Below are positions 33,501 through 46,800 of a stretch of 64,000 bases of DNA, piece after piece; the first letter of the stretch is position 1; each line of letters begins with the position of its first letter. The position numbers and the translations under genes are program-made. The notes below the pieces were generated by a model. It ran no database searches. It saw nothing but the letters and a program-made list of their open reading frames with translations, and was not told the DNA's origin. This DNA is from Polytrichum commune (Eukaryota > Streptophyta > Polytrichopsida > Polytrichales > Polytrichaceae), in assembly GCA_950295325.1 (NCBI GenBank), contig OX485808.1, forward strand, positions 4,278,501 through 4,342,500. Reading direction: 5' to 3'.

Positions 33501-35019
33501 AGATAGCAATCTATGGATTCTACACAATAGATTTTAAAAATGCACGAGGATTAAAATAAATCTATATGTAGTGAAAATCACATGAAATGTGTTTCTTTTG
33601 GTTACGTATGAATTTTTTATCAATAAGGTGGAGCAAAGCAAAATAAAATACTATTAAATAAACTAGTCACTATCCTAATATAATAAAATTTTATATGTTT
33701 GAGGTCAATGGCCATATTAAAACTTATGTTATTTAGTGTCATGTACACTATTTGTGAAGTGCCTAAACTAGTTGCCTAGAGGTCTAAAAGTTTCACATCC
33801 AATATTTGCCAATATCATATTATTTGTCAAAATAAGTAGCTATTTAAAGTGAAAAAAAATTACATTATGACATTTAACGTAGCACATTGGGTTATTTTGA
33901 GATAATAATTTAGCGTTTTAACGTGCAAGGGGAAATTAATATTGAGCATACTAATGGCAAGTGTCATGTGTTTTGGTATTATCTAGATTTATCTAAAGTG
34001 CTCTAAAAACAAATTCTCGTGTCATCGGGCCATGAGTGATATACATGACAATTTTGTGCATAGTTTAATTTACATGAAGAGACACACATGTTCAAATTGT
34101 TAGTGGTTCCATGGGAAGAGCAAAGGTTTCTTACACACGCTATTGCTAGAGAATTTGAAAATTTGTTTTCATGGATGCTTGATTATTTCATTGGAGCTTC
34201 ACTTTTAACCTTTATTGCTATCTTTCCTCCCCAAAATCCTATTATCTACCAATTGCATTATAAAAAACCATATCAATTTGTATTTGAAACATAACTACAA
34301 TGTTCCACATACTTATCACAAACTATCAAATTTGTTGTAAGTTACTTGTTAGGATCTCTTCTTTTGGGAAAAAAAAACTCACCTACTACAACTTAAATTG
34401 AGATATCAAATAAAAATGTTATACAATACTCTTCTTACATGATTGTGGATGAATTTGTGGATGAAAAAACAACTAAGTAATCTCAATGAATAAAATTGGA
34501 AACTCTCAATAAACTTAAAGTTTTCCAATAAAATCTAATATCTCAATGACAATTAGGATTTCTAAATAAAATTGCCATTCTAGTTACAAGGAATTTTTAA
34601 CAAAATCTAAATCTAAACAAACTAAAAATACAACTTTAATCAAAATATAAATTTCAAATAAGATAAAAAATATATATTATTAAATTAACTTGCCACATGG
34701 TCGTAGTTGTCAACAAAAATCTCATGTGAGGCATGTACATTACAGAACAATTCCATACATAACTACATGCATGGCATAATTCTGAATGTAAGAGGACATG
34801 TTTGATTAGTCAACATAATATGGAAGATATGAAAGGTTAATAATGAATAATTTTACTAATTGCTAGTCTTAGTTAAATGTGAAAGGTGATAAGATATGGA
34901 TTATTCATGATAGACATTACAAACGTATGTGGAGACTATGGAAAAGCAAACTATGAATTCATTGGAGCTTAATCCTTGAGCCATCAAATAAAGTTTACAC
35001 ATATGAACTCCCTGTGAAA

Positions 35020-35280
35020 AGTGAATTAAAATAAATTTGATGAAAGGAGGGCATTTTTGCATGAAAATTGTGGATTTAAAAAAATACAAGACCAATGTAA
35101 ATAAAGAGCAAATAGAGAAGATGTTTTTCAAGCTTGAAATGTGAAATCAAATAATAATAAAAATAAATATGATGAAAAGTATTTGATGAAAGGAGGGCAT
35201 TTTTGCATGGATTTTTTGGATGAAAAAACAATCGTACAAAAATATATAAATAAGAAGTAAAAAGAGAAGAATAGATAAAT
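35020..35280. repeat. Short tandem duplication, AT-rich
   Basis: 'tgatgaaaggagggcatttt' followed by 'tgcatg' occurs at about 35039 and 35184, with similar A-rich sequence after each, giving a period of about 145 bp. Confidence 0.7.
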
Positions 35281-35650
35281 CTACTAGAGCTCCCTTCCTT
35301 GGCCATGGGGTTCTAGTGCAAGAGGAAGATATTTTTGAGCACACCAATGCCAAGTGTCATTTGTGTGCACTTTAGTCAACTTGTAGACCATTGTGTTATA
35401 CCACATGTCATGCTCACTTTGGCTAAGACCCACTTGTATCTCACATGAAAACTACATTCCGGCCTTAGTAAAGATGAAACAAAGCACCCTCTACAATAAT
35501 CCAATCTCATTGGAACATGTGCCATTTTGGCTTTTGTACTTGACGTGAAGACCCATGCCAAATTTTCCATTATAATATGAGGTACCCATACCTTGCATAA
35601 TGCACCCCACATATTTCAAAGTGCATTAAGTTTCTTGACATGACATTACG

Positions 35651-35752
35651 TGTTAGATAACGTCCTCAGACCAGGGCATTCCTCAAATAATGGCCCACCC
35701 GAGGACACGTCCATACTCACAGACTACCCTTGTATGAGGACATTATCTAACA
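35651..35752. mobile_element. Short hairpin element
   Basis: 'tgttagataacgtcctcaga' at 35651-35670 is mirrored by 'tatgaggacattatctaaca' at 35733-35752, 17 of 20 positions complementary, with about 60 bp between. It could be a small MITE or a relic of one; no duplication of flanking bases was found. Confidence 0.45.
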
Positions 35753-36225
35753 TAAAGATCAGGATCATAGATCAACCATTGGTTGCATGCCAAGGTCTAT
35801 GGCTTATATGCTGTTGTGTGTGAGGTGCCCTTGAAACCCAGTGGGAAATTACGGTGTGTAAGGCACCTACTCATAACAAAAAAAAAAAAAAAAAACAAAC
35901 CCCAATTTAAAGCTTCACAATTCTCCAACCAATTATAGATGCTGAAATTTGTTCTCAGGCTTTTATGTTCAATAATGCATTCCAAGGACTGCATTATAGT
36001 GAACACGGACACCTATGCTTAGCTACCACCTCACATTGTGTCCTTAGCCCTCATAATGCACTTCCCCTCATGCCTTACCATTGACAAATACAAGGCTTGT
36101 CATAAATCATACCACATCAGGCCCACATACCTTAAGTTAGTCCATTTCCCATGCCTTCATGCTTGGCATCTTTTGGAATTCTTCCGGAGGTAAGTTACAC
36201 ACTCGTGCTTGATGGTGGCGGTTGT

Positions 36226-37170
36226 TCTTCGCATGTGTTCTCCTTCCTCTTCTTCCCAATCTCCACAATGAGGCCGTCGTCTCTTAGACTCGATCCTGCT
36301 GTCGGCAAGGGCATTGCTATTGTCCACGACATTCCATCGTTTCAGCCAGATTATTGTACGAACTGACGGCCTGAAATTGGCCGTTCCGAGTTTGTATTTC
36401 CCCTGCATTCTCATGACGAGGTTTGCTACTACATTCTTGATTGCTAAGTGGTGAACGTTTGTCATGCGTAAGGTTTCCAGTGCGACATCCAATCTGAAAT
36501 AGCTCAATTAAGCAAGGATTTATGTCAAACTATCGGTCCATTTGAAATAATTGGTTGTTCTCCTTCCCTTCTTAATATCCACAACGAGGCTGTTGCCTTT
36601 TGAACTGGATCCTGCTTTTGTTAATGTCAATGACCTTTCAACGTTTCGGCCAGATTATGCATTCGACCTGACAGCCTGAACTGGCCGCTCATGCTGCATT
36701 TCCCCTGTATTTGCTTGACGAGGCTTACTACTAAACTCTTGATTGCTGAGTGGTGAACCTTGGTCATGCGTGGGGTTTCAAGTGCGACACTGAATTTGAA
36801 ATAGCTCAATTAGGCAAGGATTTTCACCATTCTGTGGCGCGAACTTTCCGGTCATTGTGGAACACATGGCTGTTCTCCTTCCCTTCTTCTCAAAATCCAC
36901 AATGAGGTTGGTGCCTTTTGATCTCGATCCTGCTTTCGACAAAGACATTGTTAACTTCAATGACCTTTCAACATTTTAGCCAGATTATACATACGAACTG
37001 ACAGCCTGAAATTGGCCGTTCCGTTCTGTATTTCCTTTTCATTTGCATGACGAGGTTTACTGCTACACTCTTAATTGCTGTGGTGAATTTTGGTCATCCG
37101 TGGAGGTTTCTAGTGCGACACTCAATTTGAATTAGCTCAATCAGGCAAGGGTTCTCAACAATCCCCTTTC
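36226..37170. repeat. Tandem repeat, about 300-330 bp unit, three copies
   Basis: Blocks recurring in order are 'gatcctgct', 'cagattat', 'tgac(g/a)gcctgaa..tggccg', 'tgacgagg(t/c)tt', 'gattgct..gtggtgaa' and 'agtgcgacac..aatttgaa'. The last lies near 36482, 36784 and 37115. The array sits 0.7-1.6 kb upstream of the CEP164-like start. It matches no coding frame that stays open across all copies. Confidence 0.88.
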
Positions 37171-37829
37171 AATCGTAGTGTAAATATTCTTCTGGTCCAT
37201 TTGCACGCCACTTCATACATGTGGCTGCTATATAGGTCCTGAAACAAATGGTAGAGATTCTTCGGCATGGCTGGTCGAGGTATCCCTATTATCATCAATG
37301 TTGTTCTACATGATTTTTTCCTTTCCGTACGGCAGGTTTGCTAGATTGAGTTCTATACTCAGATAAATGTCACAAATCTCCTGCTGCTGAGAGTTTTGTC
37401 TTCTTAGGGTAAATAATACCAGAAGATGCGCACTTCTTCATCTTCTCTTCTCTGTCTCCGATACACTTACTAATATTCTGGCTAAGTACGACTCTCCCTG
37501 CCACAAATTATGTCCCTCCCTTTGTCTCTTAGGATCCCTACGCAGAATTGGTTTGGAATTAGGCGATGGCAAATTCCGGAGACATTTTAACTTTAATGCC
37601 ACGTGCGGAACCCTTTCGAGCATAGTCCTAAACCGATTGTTCCTCTTTGAGAATCATTGCTGATCGAGAACGATGATTCAATCTATTATTAAGCCATGAA
37701 CTTACAACATGTGAAGCGCAGCTTAAGATTCTCGGGCAGCATCCATTGGAGGGGTACAATGCAGTCAAATGTTTCCGAAATGCAAATCCCTGCCTCTACT
37801 AGCAACCGCAGGAGTTCTCCGAGATGATC

Positions 37830-40800
37830 ATGGCTAGGATTCCTGCAGGCAATGTTGTGCTCGAAGAAGAGATCGAAGAGAATTATGAACCTACTGAAGA
37901 AGGTACAGCTTCCGGAATTCAGGAGCAAATTTGATTGTTGATCCTGTATGTTGGCACTCTGAAATGGACGCCTTCAAATTAACAATTCTGGCAGTATAAA
38001 GTTAAAGTGATTATATTAACGTATTTGGTTTGAACGATTTCGTTTCGACAATTGCATGCGTCCTCGGGTTACAAGGCAGGGTTTTAAAAAAATCAGTGGA
38101 GAGCGTAGTCTCGTCTATACTGTAGAAAACTCCTTAGGATCCTTGGAGAACCTGTTAACTTCGTGATATTCATTTCTGGGACATCTTACTTGAATGGACA
38201 TGCTCGAATGGCACTGACGAATTAGCCGGTCTTCGGAGACAACAGGTTCTTTATCGGGAGAAAATGGCATAATGTGATGCTTCATATTCTGTGAAGGAGA
38301 CTCCTCACAAAATCTACTCCTTCTGTGATTAGTGCAGTCTACATTTTCCTTCCAATAAATGTAGAGATAAAGAAGTAGACGAGGAAGCAGTGTGAGCTGC
38401 ATGAAGTCAAATTTTCAAACTGGCTTCCACCGGAAAATGCGGTGCGACAAAAGATAGTATTCCATTTGATGTTTCAAGGTTAAAAAAATTTAGAAAATTT
38501 AGGGCATTCGAAATAAAATTACGAGAATATTGGGTAAATATACAGAATATGCATCAAACATGCGGAATATGCGATGATTATGCAAATTACTTTATAGCCC
38601 CCTCAAATTCCCCCTTGGTCTCACACGTTTCATACCTCTACAAGGGAGCTGCCCCACGCTTTCAACAAAGACGGAATAAGAATGTTGATGCGGTTTAGAG
38701 ATTACACGTAGTCGAGCCTAATACGAGATGACGATGAGAATCATGAGATATATTTGGAAGCGATGACCTATATTATAATATGCATAATTTAGATAGACTA
38801 TAGTTGAGGTTATCTCCAAGCTTGAAGCAGTTGAGACTTACAGTACGCTCCAATTAATACAGGGAATAATGTGCGATTGATATACTGCAGAATTGGTGGA
38901 ATACGCGAGATGGCTTGGAATGAACTTGCCTGAAGACAATGACCTCCTCTGGATTGCAAGAGAAGGCTTGAAAACCCCCCTGCCTGAGTACTGGAAGCCT
39001 TGGTACGTCCATGCCTTTCCCTTGCAGTACATGTTCTACATATTTCATATTTCATATTGCAATGCATGCAATTCATGCAATTCATATTTCGTAATGGCGT
39101 TACCTCCCAGTACATTTTACAGGAGCAAAACCTGAACACATTCAATGTTCCTCATTCACCATAGAATGACCTTGCTATGAGGGTGAAGAGCTCCAGATCA
39201 GCACTTAATGTCCATGTAGGAGATTATAGAAAATTTAGACAGAGAAAAACTGGCCTTATCAACTTCTATATTTAGCTATCTTCTTTCCATCTCAATTGGC
39301 TGCCAGATTTTATTGGACCTGCTCCATTTTTCATTTAATCATCCAAAAATTTTCTTTGCTTGCAGTGCCAAAGGTTCTGAAATATGATCACAATTGGATT
39401 TGCAAGTTAATGTCGATCTTGATGGCTGAATTGGTGTGAAGCTAACTTGGTATGAACCATTGCAGCCGGACTCAGGATGATGAAATCTACTACTTCAATT
39501 TTGAGACTGGGGAAAGTGTTTGGGAGCATCCCTGTGATGAGCTCTACAGGTATGTATAAAAGCTGTCATTTTCAGTAATTATTAAGGCCTCCATTGCAAT
39601 GACCATGCAGTCATCATCCATGACATGACAGAGGTATAGGGTAGATGTTTGATACTTCCGAAGTCAGGTCACCTATTACCATAAAGCATGTGGATTGCAT
39701 TGAAGTGAGGATTGCAAATAATGGTGTAGTCAGTCACTTATTATAAGTCTCCATGTATGTTAAGTAGCAGTAATGCAAACTACAAACCCTGCATCATTGA
39801 TAGCCATAGACAGAGTGGGTTCTTGTACATTAACTCATATACAAAGTCTTGATGCTGCAGAACAATTTACACTGAGGTAGCCGCCAACCAAGGAGCAAGA
39901 CACCAGCTACAGAGTCCGGAAGCCTCATCCTCTACACAATTTGGAACATCTTTTGAGGAGGTACGCCATTCCTAAGCCTCTTTTGATAATTGGTTGTCTT
40001 ACTTCTATGGATTGCCATTTCGATGTTTAACATTTTCAAGTCGCACTTGGAAAGTCCTGGGGAATACTTACCAGCTTTATCTTTCCCACTACAGAAATCC
40101 TAAGTACAACCTACAACGTCATGTTTTAAGAGTTGAAATCATACGTGAAACAGTGGTTGTGATGTATAGCATAGAAGTTTCACGATGTTTGCATAGATTC
40201 CTGATTCAACATCCTCCTTGTTATCCACGATTCTGCCGCAGAGAGGACCTGGAAGACCTTCGGCTGCAGTGACTGGGCGGCCTCTATGGGAACAACAGCC
40301 TTTACAATCTTCTCCTTTGATTCAAGAGCTGAATTGGAAGTATATGAGTCCTTCAGCTCCTTTTCAGTTCGCTCCTGGACCTCCGCTACGAAGATTGGAA
40401 TCCTCACTTCAAAGTCATGCCGTCATGGGTATGGATCCCATTTACCGTATCCTGTTAAATTTGTCCACTATATAACAAGCTTAATTGATGCATTTTGTGT
40501 TGCATTGCAAAAAAATGCTGTGAATACTGCAATTCCTGCATTTTTGCAGGTCGCTACAATCATGAATGTGAGCACTGTGGCCCTGACAGCAGGGAAAATG
40601 TGACCACCCTTATGGGATTTTGGTCTCTTGTGCATGTTCACATGGTATTAGCCCATGTGCAATTGCTTCTAGAATAAGGCAACCAGAAGCGTCAAGTTGT
40701 GTGATTTCTTGCAGAAATAGTACTTAAGGAGAATAAGTGCTTACCAAGTGGTCGTAAAAAATCACACCGAGACATTCTCTTTACGATTGCCAAATTATGA

Positions 40801-43800
40801 CCCATCTACAAACTCTGTATCCATTTTGAAGATGTTTTGAAGTCCAACCTCTGATGTGTTGTGTAAGCTGGAAGCAAGACATCTAATGAGTGCCCTCCCT
40901 GTCTTCTTCTTCCTCTCTTTAATTTTTTTCTTTAGACCTTTTATTTGCGTCATTTGACGGAGTAATGAGCTGTGTGGATGTTCAGGTGGAGAGCAAGGCA
41001 ACAGTTGGCACTCCTCTTTTACAGGGTCTCCCATCACGCAAAAGTTTGGGAGTAACAGCAGTGCAAGCACTGGTAACCCAAGAGTCTCTCCTACTCACAA
41101 CCCATTCAGATTAATGCAAGCAGAAGACGTAGGTCCTTATGACTGGTGGGAGCCCCTCTTTTTTGTTGTAGATGTAGTCTCTTGTTTATGCATTTATGTG
41201 AATCTTCCTCAAAAGAGGTTGTCTTATCTTGATAAGTGTCAGCCTCAATAAGTTGCTGAGTCAAAGAGCCATTCTCTACATCGATGTGCCCTATATTGAC
41301 ATCTAAAACCTGTGTCCGTTGACATGGGTTCCCGCAAATTATATTCTTTGGAATAGGTTTTGGAAATTTTCTCGTCACAAGTTTGTACATGGCCACATTA
41401 AAACAGCACCAACCACGGAAGTGTATCCCATATGCAGTACTCTGGAACCATTGCAGGTTCTGTTCCAGAAGCAGGACCACGAGCCATGGCTGCAACCGCT
41501 AGGGCAGAGGGTAGCTCAGGGATTCAGGTCAGCCCGTAGGTCGTCCGAGATTATTGTTTTTTCCTATTTGATTTCATATAATTTAATATGTCCACGGAAC
41601 GTTTCATATTAGCCATGTCCTAAAGTTCCTGTTATCGCATCTTGGGCAAAATATCAGCACTCTGCATCCTTTCAAAATGATTATCTGGATCTAGATTTTC
41701 TGTTCGACTCTCAACAGTTTGCATAAGAGTACACCCTGGTGGTGGATATATAATTGCCTGCACAGCTGTAATGAACTTAAACAACTTAGATGTACAAATT
41801 GTATACAACGCTATTAAGTACAACCAATTGCATCCTGTGCTACTGATGTTAATTTTAAACCTCAAAGTAAAATTCCAACCTTTCCCATAGGTAAAACTTC
41901 AACAGCCTCACGACGAGCAAATCATCTCCAGCCAACTGGTGTCAAATTGGAGTGCAGCGATTGGAGGGGATACTTCAGCAGGAGTACAACCTCAGCAAGA
42001 GGCATCTACAAGTGAAAGAAATCATGTTACTGAAGATGAGGGACACGAGCTCAACAGCCGTGCTCAGCAAGAGCGAGATGCACGGGTAAATGAATTGTTT
42101 TACCACAAATCAGGATAAAAACTTATCCGACTTGAAATGTGAAATCAATATTGCGTACATCTCTATTTTAATCAAGCTAACTGCAGAATGATCAAAGGAG
42201 AGTCGAGAGAAATCGAATAGTCTATTGGTCAGGTCCTATCGAATTCTACGTCATCTTGTTCGTACATGTTTGTAGGATTCAGAAGAGTGAGAATTCTCTA
42301 AGAAGTGAAGGATTCAATAGTCCAGATTCTTCCCCCACTTTCAAATCTAATTGAGGTCACTCGGTACATTCTGCGATATCTGGAATCCAAAGTTTTCCAG
42401 ATAAGCATTTTCAGGATGAAAAGACCCATGACTCCACCGACTCTTGCTAAAGTCCCCATTTGAAGGGGATGGGATCTCCAGTGCAGCCTACTATCTTCCT
42501 TTAGGGAACAGAAACTTAGTGAGTTTGTCAGTAGTGAGGACAACAATAGACCTCAAATCTCTAAGAAGAACTATTTCAAAATTAGTTGATGCAACACTCA
42601 CAATAAAAAAATTATATTGATAATTCTCAATGTGAATCAGGTAAGTCACTGGATCCAGGAAGAAGAAAATAGAGAGATTGATCAGCAGCGAGTTCAAATG
42701 AAAGAGAGAGTAAGAGCCAGGATTGCAGAGGAAGAGCAGAGTGTACTTCAACGGGATCGAAAAGAAATGTATGAGAGGGCTGAAATTGTTGTGCAAGAAG
42801 AAGAAAGTGTGCTTCTCGGCTTAAGGCACGCTGAGATGATAGGCAAGGTGGAACAGCAAATTGAGAAAGAGAGTGGTAAACTGCTCGAAGAGCGCCTGAA
42901 AGAGTTCAGGGAAGAGGTCCGTGATAACCGACCCGGACATCGCTTGGAAAGATATTAATGTTTTAGACGAATTGTCAGTCTCATACCGGAAATCAAACAA
43001 TTCTATCCCATTCATTTCTAGTATAAGCAAAGACAACGGGCTAAGTAGTTCTCACGGTCCATATTTAGGAATCGTATTCGCGATTTGCTGCTCAGTATCG
43101 CACTTGGAAACCCAGAAGTCAATCAAGTAACTGGGTTTAATCGATACAACTACACAATGTCCTCTTCTTCTGTAAGCCTTCAGTTGTCCCTTTGTTCTTG
43201 GTGAATTACAGGTTGAAACGTTACTGGAGGCAGAGAAAAGACATGAAAGGGAGAATCGAAAAAAGCACGCTGAGGAAGACGAGAGGCAGCTCCAGACGCT
43301 GCGACAAGAAAGGATGCTCAGGAGTTCAGACATACAAAAAGTATGCAACCTGTCACCCGATGCGTGCAATTTACGCAGAAGAAATAGACGTCAATTGTTC
43401 AGATGTTCATCAGGCTGAGGGCACCTGAACTTCAGGCAAAAGAACCCCTGGAATTACTGAAGCAACGAAGTTGTCCCGTCAATCCTGTAGCAGAAGTCTC
43501 AGGCTACATCTCTGTAAAATATGAGGCTGTTCTTATACTGAAAGACTTTTGATAACGTATGTGACCGCAGGCAATAGAAGATGAACAGGCTGCTCACGAG
43601 ACCAAAAGAAACTCGATAGTGCAAAAATTAAAAATAGATCTACAAGACGAAGAAGATAGACTTCAGGTAATTATAAGCTGCCTGCCTAAAAGATAGTATG
43701 CTGAGGTCGAGCCTGATTAGGTAGAATTTGTATCAATGCGTTTATGTAACTGCCTGTGTCAACCAAGGCCTTCTGAGCGAGTAATTTGAAGAGGATCCTC

Positions 43801-46800
43801 GCTTGCAGGAGAAAGCGAGGGAAAAGATGCTACACCGTGTGGCAGACAGGATAAGAAAAGAGGAGCTCGACCTACTCGACAAAATGAAGGAAAGCATGGT
43901 CATGCGAGTAAAAGAAAGCATGGAATCGATTGAAAGGATTTTGTTTGAGGAGGGATCGCGAGCACTGTTCTCCAGTGTGAAAGAGAAGATGGAAACAAGG
44001 CGAAAAGAGGTTGAAGATAAGCACGAACGGGACTTGGAGCAGGAACTGTTTGCGCAGCAACAAGAAATTCTGAGAGCGAAACGAGACGAAATGCTGAGGA
44101 TCATGCAAGACTCCATGAAATCTGAGGTCTCCGTTATCCAATATCTTTAATCATTATGTTCCTATAGAACCGGAGTAGAGATAAGCAGCAGCAGCTTCTA
44201 TTATCATCATATCAGCCTAAAGTTCTCTTCTTTCGTCTCGGCAGGAACAACCATCCACTTACTTGTCATCTGAAGTGCATATGATTTTAAACCAATTTGA
44301 GGACAACTTGAAATTTTCTAGAGCACTTATTGTTTCAGTACGGATCATCTTATAATTCCCACAACATCCTGATGGATTCTGTAGTAGATTCAGAGCCACC
44401 TATGCTCACAATTTTGTCACAGAGTAACCACTTCCAATCTCAATCCACCAACTTCCTTTTGCATTCGCCTGGGCTGATGGAAAATGAAAGTTCACAGGGA
44501 TGGAGGGAGACAATGGAGAAGGAGATCATGAGGTCGGCCATTGAAAAGTTTGCGGATGAACTTGATGTGGAGCAGCTCAAATTCCGGACAATGATTAGAG
44601 AGGAGATGGTGCGGGTAGTATCAGAGAAACTCCTGCAAGAGGGAGCGAAAGAAATTGAACTTGTTAAGCAACAACAACTAAGACGGATGCTCCAGAAGGT
44701 GCAAGCTGAGGAGGCCACTTTGTGGCGGGGCATTCTCAACAATCTCATCCTAAGCACACAAACAGATGGGCACACATTGAACGTTGCGGGTGCTGTCAGT
44801 AACCATATCATAGATAGAGAGGTCCCACTTGCAGAGAAGTTTGACGGTTGTGTCAGAGACAACACCAGTCTGAATGGGTGCGCATCAGCACCCAGCAAGA
44901 ATATAATAAAACATGAAGTATCCCAACCAGGAACATCCGTGGGAGACAAAGTTGAGTCTCACCGACAATTTGCAGGAAATTTCGGGAAAGAATCCTCCAC
45001 TGAGCTTCCTCTCTCCACAAGGATTTTCTCATCTGCCGACTTAGAGCCTGACAAGGAAAGAAAACAGACACAGAAAAAAAGAAATCCACAGCCTGTGTAC
45101 TCCGATCATATGGCAAGTTGGCAAGATCGCGTGGAAGGTTCATCATCATCATCATCAACGGAATCGATATGCAAAGCGCAAAAGTGCAATACCGTCCAGT
45201 ATCAGAGCAGAAATGGTGGGCATAGCAGACATTGCGTTCACGAGGGAGGTCATTGCGATTTGAGGGAAGACATAATATTTGAAGGAGAACAATTGAAGGG
45301 AAGCAAACCAATATATAGGATATTCAGGAGGGTAAGGAAAAGTGCAGGGGATTTCCTAAGAGGATTTTCATTTAGAACTCAACTGCGAAGAACATCACTT
45401 TGGTTACGTACAGCATGTTGGTCGCATCGGAGGGGCCAAAGGGTCAAGAAAAACATGAAGACAGGTCATGTAGATCGGAAACATGCCAAGAATAAGAAAA
45501 CCAAGTCAGCAGAGAGACGCCTGCCGCGGATGGTCAATTTACCGCAGAGGACACAGGTTCCTCCAGTAAGCACCAGGAATGGAGTTGAATACTTGCCAAA
45601 AGGTTAATACTTCTCTTAATATGCTACCATTGCTGAGATTTACATGGAGCATCAACTATCAGAATTACAAATTAAGTCATGCGACAAGACATTGTTTGGA
45701 CCAGTCCAGATCCCCCTGCCCCCGTTCAAAACGGCCAAGCAGGAACGCAATCACACACAAAGGTTGACCTCACAAATGGATGCTTCTTACCCTGGTGCTA
45801 TATTCAGCTAATTGAATGCTCTCATGAATTCATGCACCTCTCACAATCCTCCCTTCACTTTTTCACGACTAAAGTCAACGTGAACGTTTTGGAAAATGCA
45901 GGTACAGAAATTGCTCGTGAGCTGCTTGAAATCGATCGTGAAGAAGGTATCAGTTTTAAGAAGAGTTTTGAGAAGGACAAGAAAGTGCGAGATTCAAGGG
46001 CCTGGCAAAGAGGATGGAAGTCCTTACAGGTGGGTGTGGGAACAGCCGGCAGCCTAGAAGCTGAGTCCAGATCAACGCTTGAAAGAAGTGGGACTGAAGC
46101 AAGCAGTAATTTTAGTTCGCTTCCTGCCACACAAACTGCTTTGCATGCCGACGTAAACAAACCAAGACGTTCGTCAAGTGGAAGCGGCCGAGTGGTACGA
46201 TCACCAGTTGATGAAGCCATCAAAGAGGTGAGGGAGCTCATTGCTGAAAAAACACATCTCTATGGGATCAAAATACCTCTCAAGTTGGAATGGAGTGAGG
46301 ATGATGATGGCTCGGAAGATTCCGAGGTTGGTTCCCAACTTGCCACTTGCAGCTCCAGATCAGATGGTGGAAATGCCTGGGTGCCAATTTCAAACGTTGG
46401 GCATCAACGTGCTACTTACACGCATGATTCGTTCAGATTCTTCGAAAGGCCTATGTCTGGGGTGTCCTCAGTCCCTCAAAGTCTGAAAGAGACTGCTGCA
46501 ATGATGACTGACTTCCCATCACTGTTCTTCAATAGATTAATCATGGTTGAAACAATTAGACCTATTCTCCATACCATGTGTCCAAGAGAGGGACTAAATG
46601 GAGACATGGTGAAAACACTAGGTATAGAAATTCTGACAGGGACGGTTAGTGATGCCATTCAAACAGACTCGAGAGAAGGTAAGATAAACTTTACGTTAGG
46701 CTCTGAGCGTGTCATCCATGAGTCAACCGGTAGTGATAGTTCCTGGGTTTTGAGTGACGAGAGATGGAGAGTGTGCACCCGCAATCAGCCTTACTGGGTG

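Larger units (their letters stand above)
27323..36225. other. Gene-free stretch with inverted repeats
   Basis: About 9 kb shows no supportable gene. It holds three inverted-repeat elements (27488-27816, 28763-29017, 35651-35752), one copy of an AACCGGTT-rich dispersed repeat (about 30367-30560), a short tandem duplication at 35020-35280 and an 18-base A run (35878-35895). From 30.9 to 32.1 kb the DNA has higher G+C, with the word 'ggctatcgcc' or close variants repeated. I could not assign that block to an element class. Confidence 0.5.

Noticed and set aside
38115-38402. 95-codon minus-strand ORF with a hydrophobic start, in the first CEP164-like intron
   Set aside because: It is a chance-length ORF in an intron of the opposite strand with no similarity.
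42188-42235. Possible extra CEP164-like exon ([14 protein letters not shown])
   Set aside because: A fair acceptor is present, but no donor restores phase 0 to the next exon. Joining 42085 to 42641 is already in phase.
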